Assembly: GCA_020073525.1 (NCBI GenBank) | Contig: JAIQFA010000037.1 | Span: forward strand, 1 to 45,173 | DNA length: 45,173 nt | Source of the DNA: Terriglobia bacterium | GTDB taxonomy: Bacteria; Acidobacteriota; Terriglobia; Terriglobales; Acidobacteriaceae | Reading direction: 5' to 3' | In this document: in pieces, positions 36,389-44,535 of the stretch | How positions within the stretch are numbered: the stretch's first letter is position 1 | How the letters are laid out: each line of letters begins with the position of its first letter | Notes under the pieces: generated by a model | The model's input: only the letters and a program-made list of their open reading frames with translations | Told to the model about the DNA's origin: nothing | Database searches by the model: none | Position numbers and translations under genes: made by a program

Positions 36389-37732
36389 CTAACGAACTCT
36401 GGCCACGGCCTCGCGCAAAGCTTCCGACACAGTGGGGTGGGGGAAAATAATCTCGCTGACGTCCGATGCACGCATTTCGGTTCCCACCATCATTGCCGCG
36501 GCGACGATGAACTCGCTGCTTCCGTCGCCAATCGCGTGCACCCCTAAGATTTCTCCGAAGCGAGTACCGCTCAGAACTTTTACAATGCCGACTGCATCTT
36601 CGTGCTCGATGAGGAACCGTCCTGCAGTCGTCATGGGAACCACCGACTTTTTGTAATCGATGCCCTCGCTCTGGAGGTCTTCCTCTGTCCTTCCCACCGA
36701 GGAAACTTCGGGATGTGTGTAGGCAACGGCGGGCAGCGCCACGTAACACATACGGTCTTTGATTCCGAACATATTGTTAACGGCGACAATTCCCTCTCGT
36801 GTGGCGGCATGGGCCAACATTCGTCGTCCAGTCACATCGCCGCAAGCCCAGATTCCGGGAACATTCGTTTTTCCCTGATCTGAAGTCTTCACTCCCTTGG
36901 CGTCGAAATCGACCGCAAGACTTTCCAATCCCAGTTCATTTACGACAGGCACTCGACCAGTGGCATTGAGGATGTAGTCGTTTGAAGTGGACGATTCTGC
37001 CCCTTCCCCAGATGTGTAATGCAGAGTGGGGCCTTCGATCTGCACCACTTTTGTAGAGAGGTGGAACTCGATACCCTTTGCTTTCAGGATCTGAAGGAGC
37101 CGGAGAGAAATTTCGCCGTCACACCCACTCGCGATCTGCGGCAACAATTCGAATACAGTGACATGCGTGCCGATCTCGTTAAAGAAGCACGAAAACTCCA
37201 GTCCAATATAACCACCGCCGATGATTGCGATTCTCTCGGGCACACGCTGGAGGGCAAATACCGTGTTCGAATCGAGAGCGGATGCCGACAGAATTCCAGG
37301 AATCGGAGGTATTGCTGGGCGTGAGCCGGTTGCAAGCAGGATATTTCCTGACTCATACCGAGCGCCCGCTACCTCGACGGCATTACGCGAAACCAGCTTT
37401 GCCTGGCCAGTAATGATTTGCACGCCAGCCCGCTTGAGAATTCCTTGGACCCCGTGGGTGAGGGTGGCCACGATTCGATTCTTGCGTCGCATAACGGCCG
37501 CCATATCGAATTCCGGTGCATCGACTCGTATGCCGTAGGCTGAGGCTTCACGGCACTCGTGAAATAGCTTTGAAGACCGGAGGAAACTTTTTGCCGGGAT
37601 GCAACCTACGTTGAGGCATGTTCCGCCCAGGCGATCCTTCTCTATCAGGGCAACCCTCTTGCCCATTCTGCCGGCATGAGCGGCGGCCTCGTACCCGCCC
37701 GGACCAGCCCCGATTACGATCAGATCGAACAT
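36389..37732 (-). CDS. lpdA: Dihydrolipoamide dehydrogenase (E3)
   Basis: This 447-residue FAD/NAD flavoprotein reoxidises the lipoyl group of E2. It has the FAD motif VIGAGPGGYEAA, the redox disulfide GGTCLNVGCIPAKS (C39, C44), the NAD motif IGGGYIGLEFS, the central WACGDVTGRRMLAH and the C-terminal IFPHPTVSEALRE with the His-Glu pair. All catalytic parts are present. The start overlaps the E2 stop by 13 bases and has GGAG. It is dedicated to the complex in this operon, in addition to whatever housekeeping copy the genome has. Confidence 0.94.
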   Translation of the reverse strand: MFDLIVIGAGPGGYEAAAHAGRMGKRVALIEKDRLGGTCLNVGCIPAKSFLRSSKLFHECREASAYGIRVDAPEFDMAAVMRRKNRIVATLTHGVQGILKRAGVQIITGQAKLVSRNAVEVAGARYESGNILLATGSRPAIPPIPGILSASALDSNTVFALQRVPERIAIIGGGYIGLEFSCFFNEIGTHVTVFELLPQIASGCDGEISLRLLQILKAKGIEFHLSTKVVQIEGPTLHYTSGEGAESSTSNDYILNATGRVPVVNELGLESLAVDFDAKGVKTSDQGKTNVPGIWACGDVTGRRMLAHAATREGIVAVNNMFGIKDRMCYVALPAVAYTHPEVSSVGRTEEDLQSEGIDYKKSVVPMTTAGRFLIEHEDAVGIVKVLSGTRFGEILGVHAIGDGSSEFIVAAAMMVGTEMRASDVSEIIFPHPTVSEALREAVARVR

Positions 37733-39015
37733 AGTGACTCCACGTTCTCAATCTTTTCTCTTACAACTTTCAGGAACTTCGCTCCTGGGGCTCCGTCGAT
37801 TATCTGGTGGTCGAGAGTGAGAGACAGTCTGATTGCATCAATAAACTCGACTCTGCCTTCGATTCGAACGGGCTTGAGTTCAATCGCGCCAACCCCGAGG
37901 ATCGCGAGCTGAGGCGGGTTGAGCAGTGGTGTAAACCATTCGATCCCCCAGGTCCCAAGGTTGCTTACTGTGAAGGTCGCGCCGGTTAAATCGTCCGCAG
38001 AAATCTTTCCTTGAATAGCTTGGGCCGTCAGTTCCTTCATGCGCTGTGCGAGTTCAGTAACCGTGAGCGCATGAGCATTGCCGATGACGGGAACGAGGAG
38101 ACCTTTGGGCGTGTCGCATGCGAACCCGATCCTGACTTCGCGACTCCGATGAACCTTTCCGTCGATGAACAAAGCATTCACATCAGGAACGTCGGCAAGT
38201 GCCTTCACGGCGCAAAACGTCACCATGTCATTGATGTTTATGTCTGGGAGCCCGGTTGACGCTTTGATCCGAGCGCGAAGTAACAACAAAGGGCGCGCGT
38301 CGGCCGACGCATGGAGAGTGTATTGCGCAGTGTTGTCCAGCGATTCACGCATCCGGCGAGCGATCTTTTCGCGAACACTGGAGATCTGGAGTGCCGGCGC
38401 TACAAGGTCCGAGGAAAGAACCATTCCGCCTATGCCCGAGCCAACTGGTGGGGCCGCTGCGCCGCTTTCGAGTCGTGCCCGCGCTGCGCTCGACACTCTC
38501 AGGGAGGAGTAATAGAGACTTCGTAGATCCTGTTCGAGAACTCTCCCTCTAGGTCCCGACCCCGTTACCCCTCCAGGACGAAAGTTGTGGTCTTCAGCGA
38601 ATCGCCTGGCCCTCGGGCTCATTGCACCTGAGGGCTCTCCTGCAGACCAAGCGTTAGGTGAATTCGCCGGCCGCTTATCGTTTCTGCCAAGTTCCTCTGA
38701 GTTAGATGGTTCAGCAGGCTTCGCCGTGTCGCCGGTCCCACCGGCGGACCGGGGCCGGAACTCATCTATGCTCTCGCCTGGCGTGCCTATTACACACAGG
38801 TTGGTAAAGACGGGGACTAACTCGCCCTCTTCGAAAAATGTATCAAGGAGAGTGCCGCTGGCTGGCGATGCAACCTCGAAGCTCGTCTTGTCTGTCTCAA
38901 TCTCGACTACGGGTTCATTGGCTGAAATCAGGTCACCCTTCTTCTTGAGCCATTTTGCGATCAGACACTCTTCAACCGTGTTGCCGAGCTTCGGAACTTG
39001 TACTGGTATTGCCAC
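37720..39015 (-). CDS. Dihydrolipoyl acyltransferase (E2)
   Basis: This 431-residue E2 transfers an acyl group from lipoate to CoA. It has an N-terminal lipoyl domain (about 1-80) with the modified Lys in EIETDKTSFEV, a linker, a peripheral-subunit-binding domain (about 135-170: SPRARRFAEDHNF ... GSGPRGRVLEQDL) and a catalytic domain ending in LDHQIIDGAPGAKFL with the active-site H-x-x-x-D-G. The start is GTG 39015 with GGGAGG upstream, placing the lipoyl domain at the N-terminus. The frame upstream to 39108 has no domain and is rejected. It precedes E3 and E1 in the operon. Confidence 0.92.
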   Translation of the reverse strand: MAIPVQVPKLGNTVEECLIAKWLKKKGDLISANEPVVEIETDKTSFEVASPASGTLLDTFFEEGELVPVFTNLCVIGTPGESIDEFRPRSAGGTGDTAKPAEPSNSEELGRNDKRPANSPNAWSAGEPSGAMSPRARRFAEDHNFRPGGVTGSGPRGRVLEQDLRSLYYSSLRVSSAARARLESGAAAPPVGSGIGGMVLSSDLVAPALQISSVREKIARRMRESLDNTAQYTLHASADARPLLLLRARIKASTGLPDININDMVTFCAVKALADVPDVNALFIDGKVHRSREVRIGFACDTPKGLLVPVIGNAHALTVTELAQRMKELTAQAIQGKISADDLTGATFTVSNLGTWGIEWFTPLLNPPQLAILGVGAIELKPVRIEGRVEFIDAIRLSLTLDHQIIDGAPGAKFLKVVREKIENVESLCSI

Positions 39016-39143
39016 TGACAGCCTGCCTCCCTTGGGTTGTCCCCTGAGTCCACGGCGCTCATTCGGAAAACTGTTCCGGTTTACTGCCCAACAACTCATG
39101 AACTCCAAATGCGTTCCTGAGAGCTTATGAGCTGACCGCCAAC

Positions 39144-40307
39144 CTAGATTGCGTCGTTTCGAACGCGCGTAATCATCTGTTCATATGGCTTGATACAATT
39201 TCTCTGCCCAAGTGGCGCTTTGATATAGCAAGAAGCGAACAAGTTCCCCATCTGGACAGCTTCAGCGAAATCCATCGTTCCGTCCCGAAAACCATTTAGA
39301 TTGCGAGCAACGTATGCAATGAGCCCGGCCCTGAACGAATCTCCAGCCCCGACAAGATCGATCACCTCTCCATCCATGAATCTTGACTTAATCTTCGTGG
39401 GCGCACTTGTGTACCCATCGGGCAGGACGTGTTTCTCATAAGCTCCATCGCTTACAGTTACGCCCCAGAACCTTGTGCTTTTTCGCTGTGCGAGATATTT
39501 CCGAGTCAGAATATCGAGGAAAGTCTCGCAATCCCGATACGCGCCGTCAGCCCCTTCCTCGGGCACGACCAGGGTGTTATGGATCAATCTGGATTCGTCT
39601 GAAGAAGTGAAAAAGATATCGAGTTCTGGGAGGAGAGGTTCCAAGAGTCCGTAGTCGGCCACTGGGACGGCCGAGTCAATTGACTCCCGAGGTGTACCCG
39701 TGAGCGTGTGGCTGTCAGCGATTACAACAGCGCCTCGAGACCGGCACCATCGCATGAATCCAGCCAAGTCCCTTCCACCGTTCTCATCGCCTTTCCTTGA
39801 AAGCCCGGAGTACATGTAGTAGACGATGCTTGGCTGCAGACGCTCCACATGCGTCTTGAAAATTTCGAAGTCAAAAGCGTCATTAGCATTTGGGAAATAG
39901 ACGATCCCAAGTCTCTCTCCCGCTTTGGAGTTGTGGATGAAAGTCGTCCCGGTCGGCAAACTTGCATTTGTGACAACTGCGGAGGTATCGATTGCGCTGC
40001 TGGTCATCGACTCCAAAAAGAAGCTACCTTGGGCATCAAGTCCAGAATAGTCGCCGCAGCCCAGGTTCATGCCTACAGCGGTCTTGAGTCCGGCGGCAGC
40101 TATCAAGGGCGCAGTATTTCCTAGCCCTCCAGGCACGGCGAAGCCATCGATAATCCATTGGTGGAACTGGTCCTGAGAAAAATGAGGCATGTCTCGCGTC
40201 TCGCATCGCGCCAAGCCCCCCTCCCCAACGAGCTTATCGGTAAAGCTGAAGTCATCACGACGAAAGTCCACGGCAGCGCTGTTCAGAACCAGCACATCAA
40301 CGGACAT
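39144..40307 (-). CDS. PfkB/ribokinase-family sugar kinase
   Basis: This 387-residue kinase has the N-terminal glycine pair region (FAVPGGLGNTAPLIAAAG) and the C-terminal anion-hole signature DLVGAGDSFRAGLIAY with the catalytic Asp. It likely phosphorylates a sugar or polyol. The start is ATG 40307 with GGGAGG a little further upstream than usual. It lies between the xylose-isomerase-like gene and the E2 gene, with a strong hairpin just before it. The substrate is unknown; it is longer than typical ribokinases (about 310), mainly through an expanded central part. Confidence 0.85.
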   Translation of the reverse strand: MSVDVLVLNSAAVDFRRDDFSFTDKLVGEGGLARCETRDMPHFSQDQFHQWIIDGFAVPGGLGNTAPLIAAAGLKTAVGMNLGCGDYSGLDAQGSFFLESMTSSAIDTSAVVTNASLPTGTTFIHNSKAGERLGIVYFPNANDAFDFEIFKTHVERLQPSIVYYMYSGLSRKGDENGGRDLAGFMRWCRSRGAVVIADSHTLTGTPRESIDSAVPVADYGLLEPLLPELDIFFTSSDESRLIHNTLVVPEEGADGAYRDCETFLDILTRKYLAQRKSTRFWGVTVSDGAYEKHVLPDGYTSAPTKIKSRFMDGEVIDLVGAGDSFRAGLIAYVARNLNGFRDGTMDFAEAVQMGNLFASCYIKAPLGQRNCIKPYEQMITRVRNDAI

Positions 40308-40329
40308 CTCTAGCTAGCCTCCCCCGGAT

Positions 40330-40394
40330 CGCCGAGAACCAGTCCCCCTCCGACCCGAAGCGTTGCATGTTCCGGATCCGACTGGTTCTCGGCG
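40330..40394. repeat. Perfect 15-bp inverted repeat between xylA-like and pfkB-like genes
   Basis: CGCCGAGAACCAGTC (40330-40344) and its exact reverse complement (40380-40394) enclose a 35-base loop. It starts eight bases after the xylose-isomerase-like stop and ends 23 bases before the PfkB start, on the operon's transcript. There is no T-run. It may be an RNA-processing or stability stem, an attenuator or a REP-like element. Confidence 0.75.
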
Positions 40395-40402
40395 CTTCAC
40401 GG

Positions 40403-41455
40403 TCACCGCGCTGCAACAACAGTCTGCCCCATCAATTGGTTCATAATGAGCATCTCTAACCCTTCATAGTCTCTCTCGACGATAAGGGCATTGATCTCTT
40501 CATCACTCACATTGCGGGATAAATCGAGTAGCTGAAGGAAGATCGTGCGGCTGTTAGAGAGGTGCTTCTCTGCGAGATCTTGTTTTTGCGTTCGCATGGC
40601 CTTCACGTCCAGCCCGACGAACTCGCCATTTTGGCCATATTTGTACCGATCCAGCAGGCGCACCTGATTGAAAGCCCTTCGCAAATCAACCGTTCCGAAG
40701 GTTTTGTCCTGGTCGTATTTAAGTCCGTTTTGATCGTTGAGGTGAACCGTGAAGAGCTTTCCGAAAGACAAGGCAAATCCCATCTCGTCGGAGGGATCGA
40801 GGCCGGCGAGAACCGCATGCGCACTCTCGATATTCACACCCACCCTTTCGGGGCTCTTGGCACGGGAAGCCAGGGCCAAGGCGTGGCCCGTGGTGGGAAT
40901 ATATGCCTGATCCATTGGTTCGTTCGGCTTGGGCTCTACCGCAACTCGTATTTCTGGATCGTGGCTCAACATGTCGTCGATGGCTTCGACCAACCTATCA
41001 ACAGCGACCTTGCTGTCTTTGGCTTCTCGGATGTAGGTGCCCTCGCGGGCCAGCCACAGCACGATGAGTTTTGTTCCCAGCACATTCGCGATGTCGATTG
41101 AGCGGCGCGTACGCGCTCTTGCATAGTCGCGGCAAGCCGGGTCGTTCGACGTGAACGCCCCATCTATAGTTCGCGAGTCCTCCCAAAGGCGCGGCCCGAT
41201 AAACTCCGCTACCAGGCCCTCGCCGTCCAAGACCGTCTTCAATTCGTTGGCCTTTCGGATAATGTCGCGGTCGCTCAACTGACCCAGATCGGGCACTGCG
41301 TCATCGTCATGGAGTTGCACGCCATCGAATCCGAGCTTCTTGTACTCCTTGATCTTCTTCCCAAATGCGACACTGTCCCTCACTGGCGGCCCAAACGGAT
41401 CGGCACCTTCGTGGATATTCCAAGGACCAAAGGAAAACCGATAACTCCGCAGCAT
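40403..41455 (-). CDS. Xylose-isomerase-like TIM-barrel protein
   Basis: This 350-residue protein resembles the shorter, actinobacterial type of xylose isomerase. It begins RFSFGPWNIHEGADPFG and has VQLHDDDAVPDLG (catalytic His and Asp), VEPKPNEPMDQAYIPTTGH (metal Glu, Lys), VNIESAHAVLAG (Glu, His), HLNDQNGLKYDQD (Asp cluster) and LDVKAMRT. All metal ligands appear present. It is a little shorter than typical XylA (about 390). Operon partners differ from classical xylAB, so the true substrate may be another aldose or ketose. The start at 41455 has GGAGG. It is the first gene of the operon. Confidence 0.85.
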   Translation of the reverse strand: MLRSYRFSFGPWNIHEGADPFGPPVRDSVAFGKKIKEYKKLGFDGVQLHDDDAVPDLGQLSDRDIIRKANELKTVLDGEGLVAEFIGPRLWEDSRTIDGAFTSNDPACRDYARARTRRSIDIANVLGTKLIVLWLAREGTYIREAKDSKVAVDRLVEAIDDMLSHDPEIRVAVEPKPNEPMDQAYIPTTGHALALASRAKSPERVGVNIESAHAVLAGLDPSDEMGFALSFGKLFTVHLNDQNGLKYDQDKTFGTVDLRRAFNQVRLLDRYKYGQNGEFVGLDVKAMRTQKQDLAEKHLSNSRTIFLQLLDLSRNVSDEEINALIVERDYEGLEMLIMNQLMGQTVVAAR

Positions 41456-41605
41456 GTCATCTCCTCCTATGAAAATGGTCTATTAGTGCTTCATTTCCGT
41501 TTTGCCCGGCTTCAAGAGCTCGAGAGTAAGCACTGTTAGCAAGCGAATTGTACTGACCAATTAAGAGGAATCGGCTGGCTTTGGTTTACGTGTACCGATT
41601 AATGC

Positions 41606-41634
41606 TTTATAGAAATCAACAAGGTATCAATCAA
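41606..41634 (-). promoter_or_regulatory. Sigma-70-type promoter for the xylA-like operon
   Basis: On the minus strand, TTGATT (41629-41634) and TATAAA (41606-41611) are spaced 17 bases. Transcription would start near 41600, leaving about 145 bases of leader before the gene at 41455. Downstream, AATCGG and CCGATT form a spaced inverted repeat (about 41567-41603) that could be a regulator site, perhaps for the upstream XylR-type protein. Confidence 0.6.
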
Positions 41635-41723
41635 GGTGGGACCGGATCGCAGGCGCCGCTTTCGTGAAATTGTCTGCAACAATACCGATGTAGTTACTTC
41701 TGGGACAGCCTCGACTCTCCGAA

Positions 41724-42899
41724 CTATCGCGAGGCCCTCACCAGGCGATATTTTGCCGGCGATTGCTTGAACGCTTTACCGAATAGTGTGGTCATGTGCT
41801 GAACAGATCGAAATCCGGCGTCGGAGGCAATCTGCTTAAGAGGCAGATTTGTTTCGGAGACTAAACGTCTGGTTTGCTCGAGTTGAAATCGGCGGATTGC
41901 CGTGCGAACACTGTAGCCCAAGGTCTTCTTGAAGCGGTTTTCCAGACCCGACCGTGACACCGCCACGGCATCCAGAACATCTTGAACCTTGATTCTGTTC
42001 GAGAAGTGGCCCGAAATGTAAGCCACCGCCTCTGCGACCTTAGGTTCGTCAATCGCGAGAATCTCAGTCGATCCGCGGGTTACGACTTCAACAGGATCGA
42101 TGATGAAACGGGTTATCGACGCCTTCTTCCCCGGCATGATTTTGTCCAGAAGGGCGGCCGCCTCATATCCCAAACGCTTTGCACCCTGTTCAACGCTGCT
42201 CAACAGAGGGCTGCTCAATTTACAAAGAAGTTCGTCATTATCAACTCCAATTACCGCCACATCCTCGGGTACTCGCAAGCCGCAGGCACGACAAGCCTCT
42301 AGTACTTGTCGGCCTCGGTTATCGTTGGCCGCCATTAGTCCCACTGGTTTTGGCAGGGACTGAAGCCACTTACCCAGAGAGAGCTGAACGGAAGCCCATC
42401 TCTGGCTGGTCTGGTGACGGCCATGGTAGATCGAGCAAGAAAACCCACGTCTTGCCACGCTAGCCATAAACGTGCGCTCGCGTTCCTCGGACCAACCATT
42501 GATAGGATTTTGAGGGAATCCACAATAAGCGAATTGACGCAGGCCACGACTCAATAAGTGGTCGGCAGCAAGGGCCGCGATGGCATCATTGTTCGCAAAG
42601 AAGTACGGGATTTGCGACCCAGGCACATACCAGCCATAGCCGCTGCCGAAGCCCACCGCAGGAAGTTTCGATTGCACGACGGCAGCGGCAACTTTGGGAT
42701 GATCGAAGTCTGCGATGATGCCGTCGCCTTTCCACGACCGAAGATCGGGCAGCCGCTGATCTTTAAGGGTATTTTCCTCGATGTACACATTCCATCGCAT
42801 GGTCTCCTGCACATAAGACGCAACTCCGGTTACGACTTTCAGATCGTACGCTGACCTCGCATCGTAGATCAGAGCTACCCTGCGCAAGCGCTCCGCCAT
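41724..42899 (-). CDS. xylR: XylR-type regulator (LacI-like sensor with AraC-type HTH)
   Basis: This 391-residue activator has an N-terminal sugar-binding domain of the LacI type (RRVALIYDARSAYDLKVVTGV; VGLMAANDNRGRQVLEACR; VAVIGVDNDELLCKLSSPLLSSV). The C-terminal AraC double HTH starts near residue 285 (VAEAVAYISGHFSNRIKVQDV ... LPLKQIASDAGFRSVQHMTT). The layout and length equal E. coli XylR. The start at 42899 aligns residue for residue with E. coli XylR, and is preferred to ATG 42911. It lies upstream of the xylA-like operon in the same direction and probably activates it. The effector may be D-xylose or a related sugar. Confidence 0.88.
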   Translation of the reverse strand: MAERLRRVALIYDARSAYDLKVVTGVASYVQETMRWNVYIEENTLKDQRLPDLRSWKGDGIIADFDHPKVAAAVVQSKLPAVGFGSGYGWYVPGSQIPYFFANNDAIAALAADHLLSRGLRQFAYCGFPQNPINGWSEERERTFMASVARRGFSCSIYHGRHQTSQRWASVQLSLGKWLQSLPKPVGLMAANDNRGRQVLEACRACGLRVPEDVAVIGVDNDELLCKLSSPLLSSVEQGAKRLGYEAAALLDKIMPGKKASITRFIIDPVEVVTRGSTEILAIDEPKVAEAVAYISGHFSNRIKVQDVLDAVAVSRSGLENRFKKTLGYSVRTAIRRFQLEQTRRLVSETNLPLKQIASDAGFRSVQHMTTLFGKAFKQSPAKYRLVRASR

Positions 42900-43233
42900 A
42901 GAAGTAAGCATCCTTCAATCGCTGACGAGTGTACAAGAATATCTAAATGTTTAATAGGTTTGATTCAGGAGGAAACAAAATCTTCCGGCTCAAGCGCACC
43001 GGTAAATGCTAGCCGCGGTGCTTTTAGCTCCTTAGTGGTCTCTCATGCCCGACTCGGTTCGGAATCCGCGGATACTGGCCTCGAACGCCGTCTATCGCCT
43101 CGTTTAGGCCGTAATGCTATCGAAAGGGCCGGCGGCAGGCGCTCTAAAACATGTAAAGGCTTAACTAACTTTCGTAAATCAAAACGCCCAGTTGAGGTCC
43201 ATCGGTGCCTAAAATCCATGTTCGGAGGGCCTC
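42900..43233. promoter_or_regulatory. Divergent control region between xylR and the SorE-like gene
   Basis: No gene is seen in these 334 bases. An AT-rich block (about 42936-42980) includes a weak minus-strand pair TTGTTT/TATTAA, spaced 16 bases, that could serve xylR. The plus-strand gene has GGAGGG close to its start, but I found no convincing -35/-10 for it. A short open frame (42960-43265) has no ribosome site or protein-like composition. Confidence 0.35.
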
Positions 43234-44535
43234 ATGGCAGATCATTCTGGATTGAGCAGCAGTGAAGCCAATAGTGCTCCTTACGATGTTCCGCGTGAGA
43301 TGCGAGCACTGGTTTTGAGCGGGACTGGGTTTGAGCATCTAGCGGTCAAGAAGGTGCCAACCCCCCACCCTGGTTCTTTTCAGTTGCTGGCACGTGTCGA
43401 AGCTGCCGGCATCTGTACCTCGTTAATTAAGTTGATTGAACAGGGGCCGAACCACAAATTGATGTACGGATGGGACATCAGTCAATTCCCCTTGATCCTT
43501 GGCGATGAGGGCGCAGTGACAATCATCAGGGTCGGGGAAAAGCTCCGAGAGAACTATTGCCCGGGTGAGCACTATGTTATCCAGCCGGCGGTAGATCACG
43601 CACCTATCAATTACCGCGAACGGTACCACGATGGGGCAAAGGGAGTCCGCAAATTGGGTGTAGGTTATACGCTCGCGGGCCACTTGGCGGAATACATCCT
43701 GATCACAGAAGAGATTCTGGAGTCTGGTTGTCTCTTGCCGATGCCCGATGCCCAAGTCCCATTCGCACACGCCGCGATGAGTGAACCGCTTTCTTGCGCT
43801 CTCTCCGCCCAAGAACATCACATGCACCTGGTTCAGGAAAACCCGCTCGCCCCCAGGCAGGTCATAAAAGGACTGAAACCGCAAGGCGTGACAGTTGTCA
43901 TTGGTGCCGGCGCCATGGGGCGGATGCACGTGGATATGGCGCTAAGCTATCGACCGCGCGCGATTCTAGTTGTAGATTTTGTGGAATCTCGCCTGGAAAC
44001 TGTCGCCAGACTTTTCGGACCAAAGGCCAAGGAAGCGGGAATCAATCTACAAACGGTTAATGCTGGTTCTGAGCAAGTCGAGGGGGTAGTTGGCGAGCTG
44101 ACACAATATGCCGGTGCGGACGATGTCATAGTCGCAGTTGGTTCCGCGAAAGCGATTGAAACTTCCCAGCGCATAGTTGGGCGCGGGGCCGTTCTCAACC
44201 TATTCGGTGGGCTGAAAAAGGGCGAGGACATTGTTGGTGTCGATGCCGGAGTTGTCCACTACAAGGAGATTAATCTCACCGGTTCCAGCGGCGGCTCACC
44301 CTGGGATGTGGCGCGGGTGCTCGATCTCATCGCAACCCATGAAATCGATCCTGGAGCGCATATCGCCCGGGTTGGCGACCTGGACCATGTGGTCGATCTT
44401 CTAGACATGGTCAAGGCCCAACGAATCGATGGCAAGGCGGTCGTCTATCCTCATCGACGGACAACCAATATACGCAGCGTGTCTCACTGGTCGGCAGAAG
44501 ACGAAAGCAATTACCTCCAACAAGGCGCGATCTGA
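43234..44535 (+). CDS. SorE-like medium-chain alcohol/sugar-phosphate dehydrogenase
   Basis: This 433-residue medium-chain dehydrogenase most resembles L-sorbose-1-phosphate reductase-type proteins. It has ICTSLIKLIEQG (Cys61), ILGDEGAVTIIRVG, VIQPAVDH, MSEPLSCALSAQEHH and the NAD-binding VVIGAGAMGRMHVDMAL. The usual GHE zinc motif reads GDE here, so the zinc site is altered. It probably interconverts a polyol (phosphate) and a ketose (phosphate). The start at 43234 has GGAGGG. The next gene starts immediately after its stop. Confidence 0.8.
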   Translation: MADHSGLSSSEANSAPYDVPREMRALVLSGTGFEHLAVKKVPTPHPGSFQLLARVEAAGICTSLIKLIEQGPNHKLMYGWDISQFPLILGDEGAVTIIRVGEKLRENYCPGEHYVIQPAVDHAPINYRERYHDGAKGVRKLGVGYTLAGHLAEYILITEEILESGCLLPMPDAQVPFAHAAMSEPLSCALSAQEHHMHLVQENPLAPRQVIKGLKPQGVTVVIGAGAMGRMHVDMALSYRPRAILVVDFVESRLETVARLFGPKAKEAGINLQTVNAGSEQVEGVVGELTQYAGADDVIVAVGSAKAIETSQRIVGRGAVLNLFGGLKKGEDIVGVDAGVVHYKEINLTGSSGGSPWDVARVLDLIATHEIDPGAHIARVGDLDHVVDLLDMVKAQRIDGKAVVYPHRRTTNIRSVSHWSAEDESNYLQQGAI

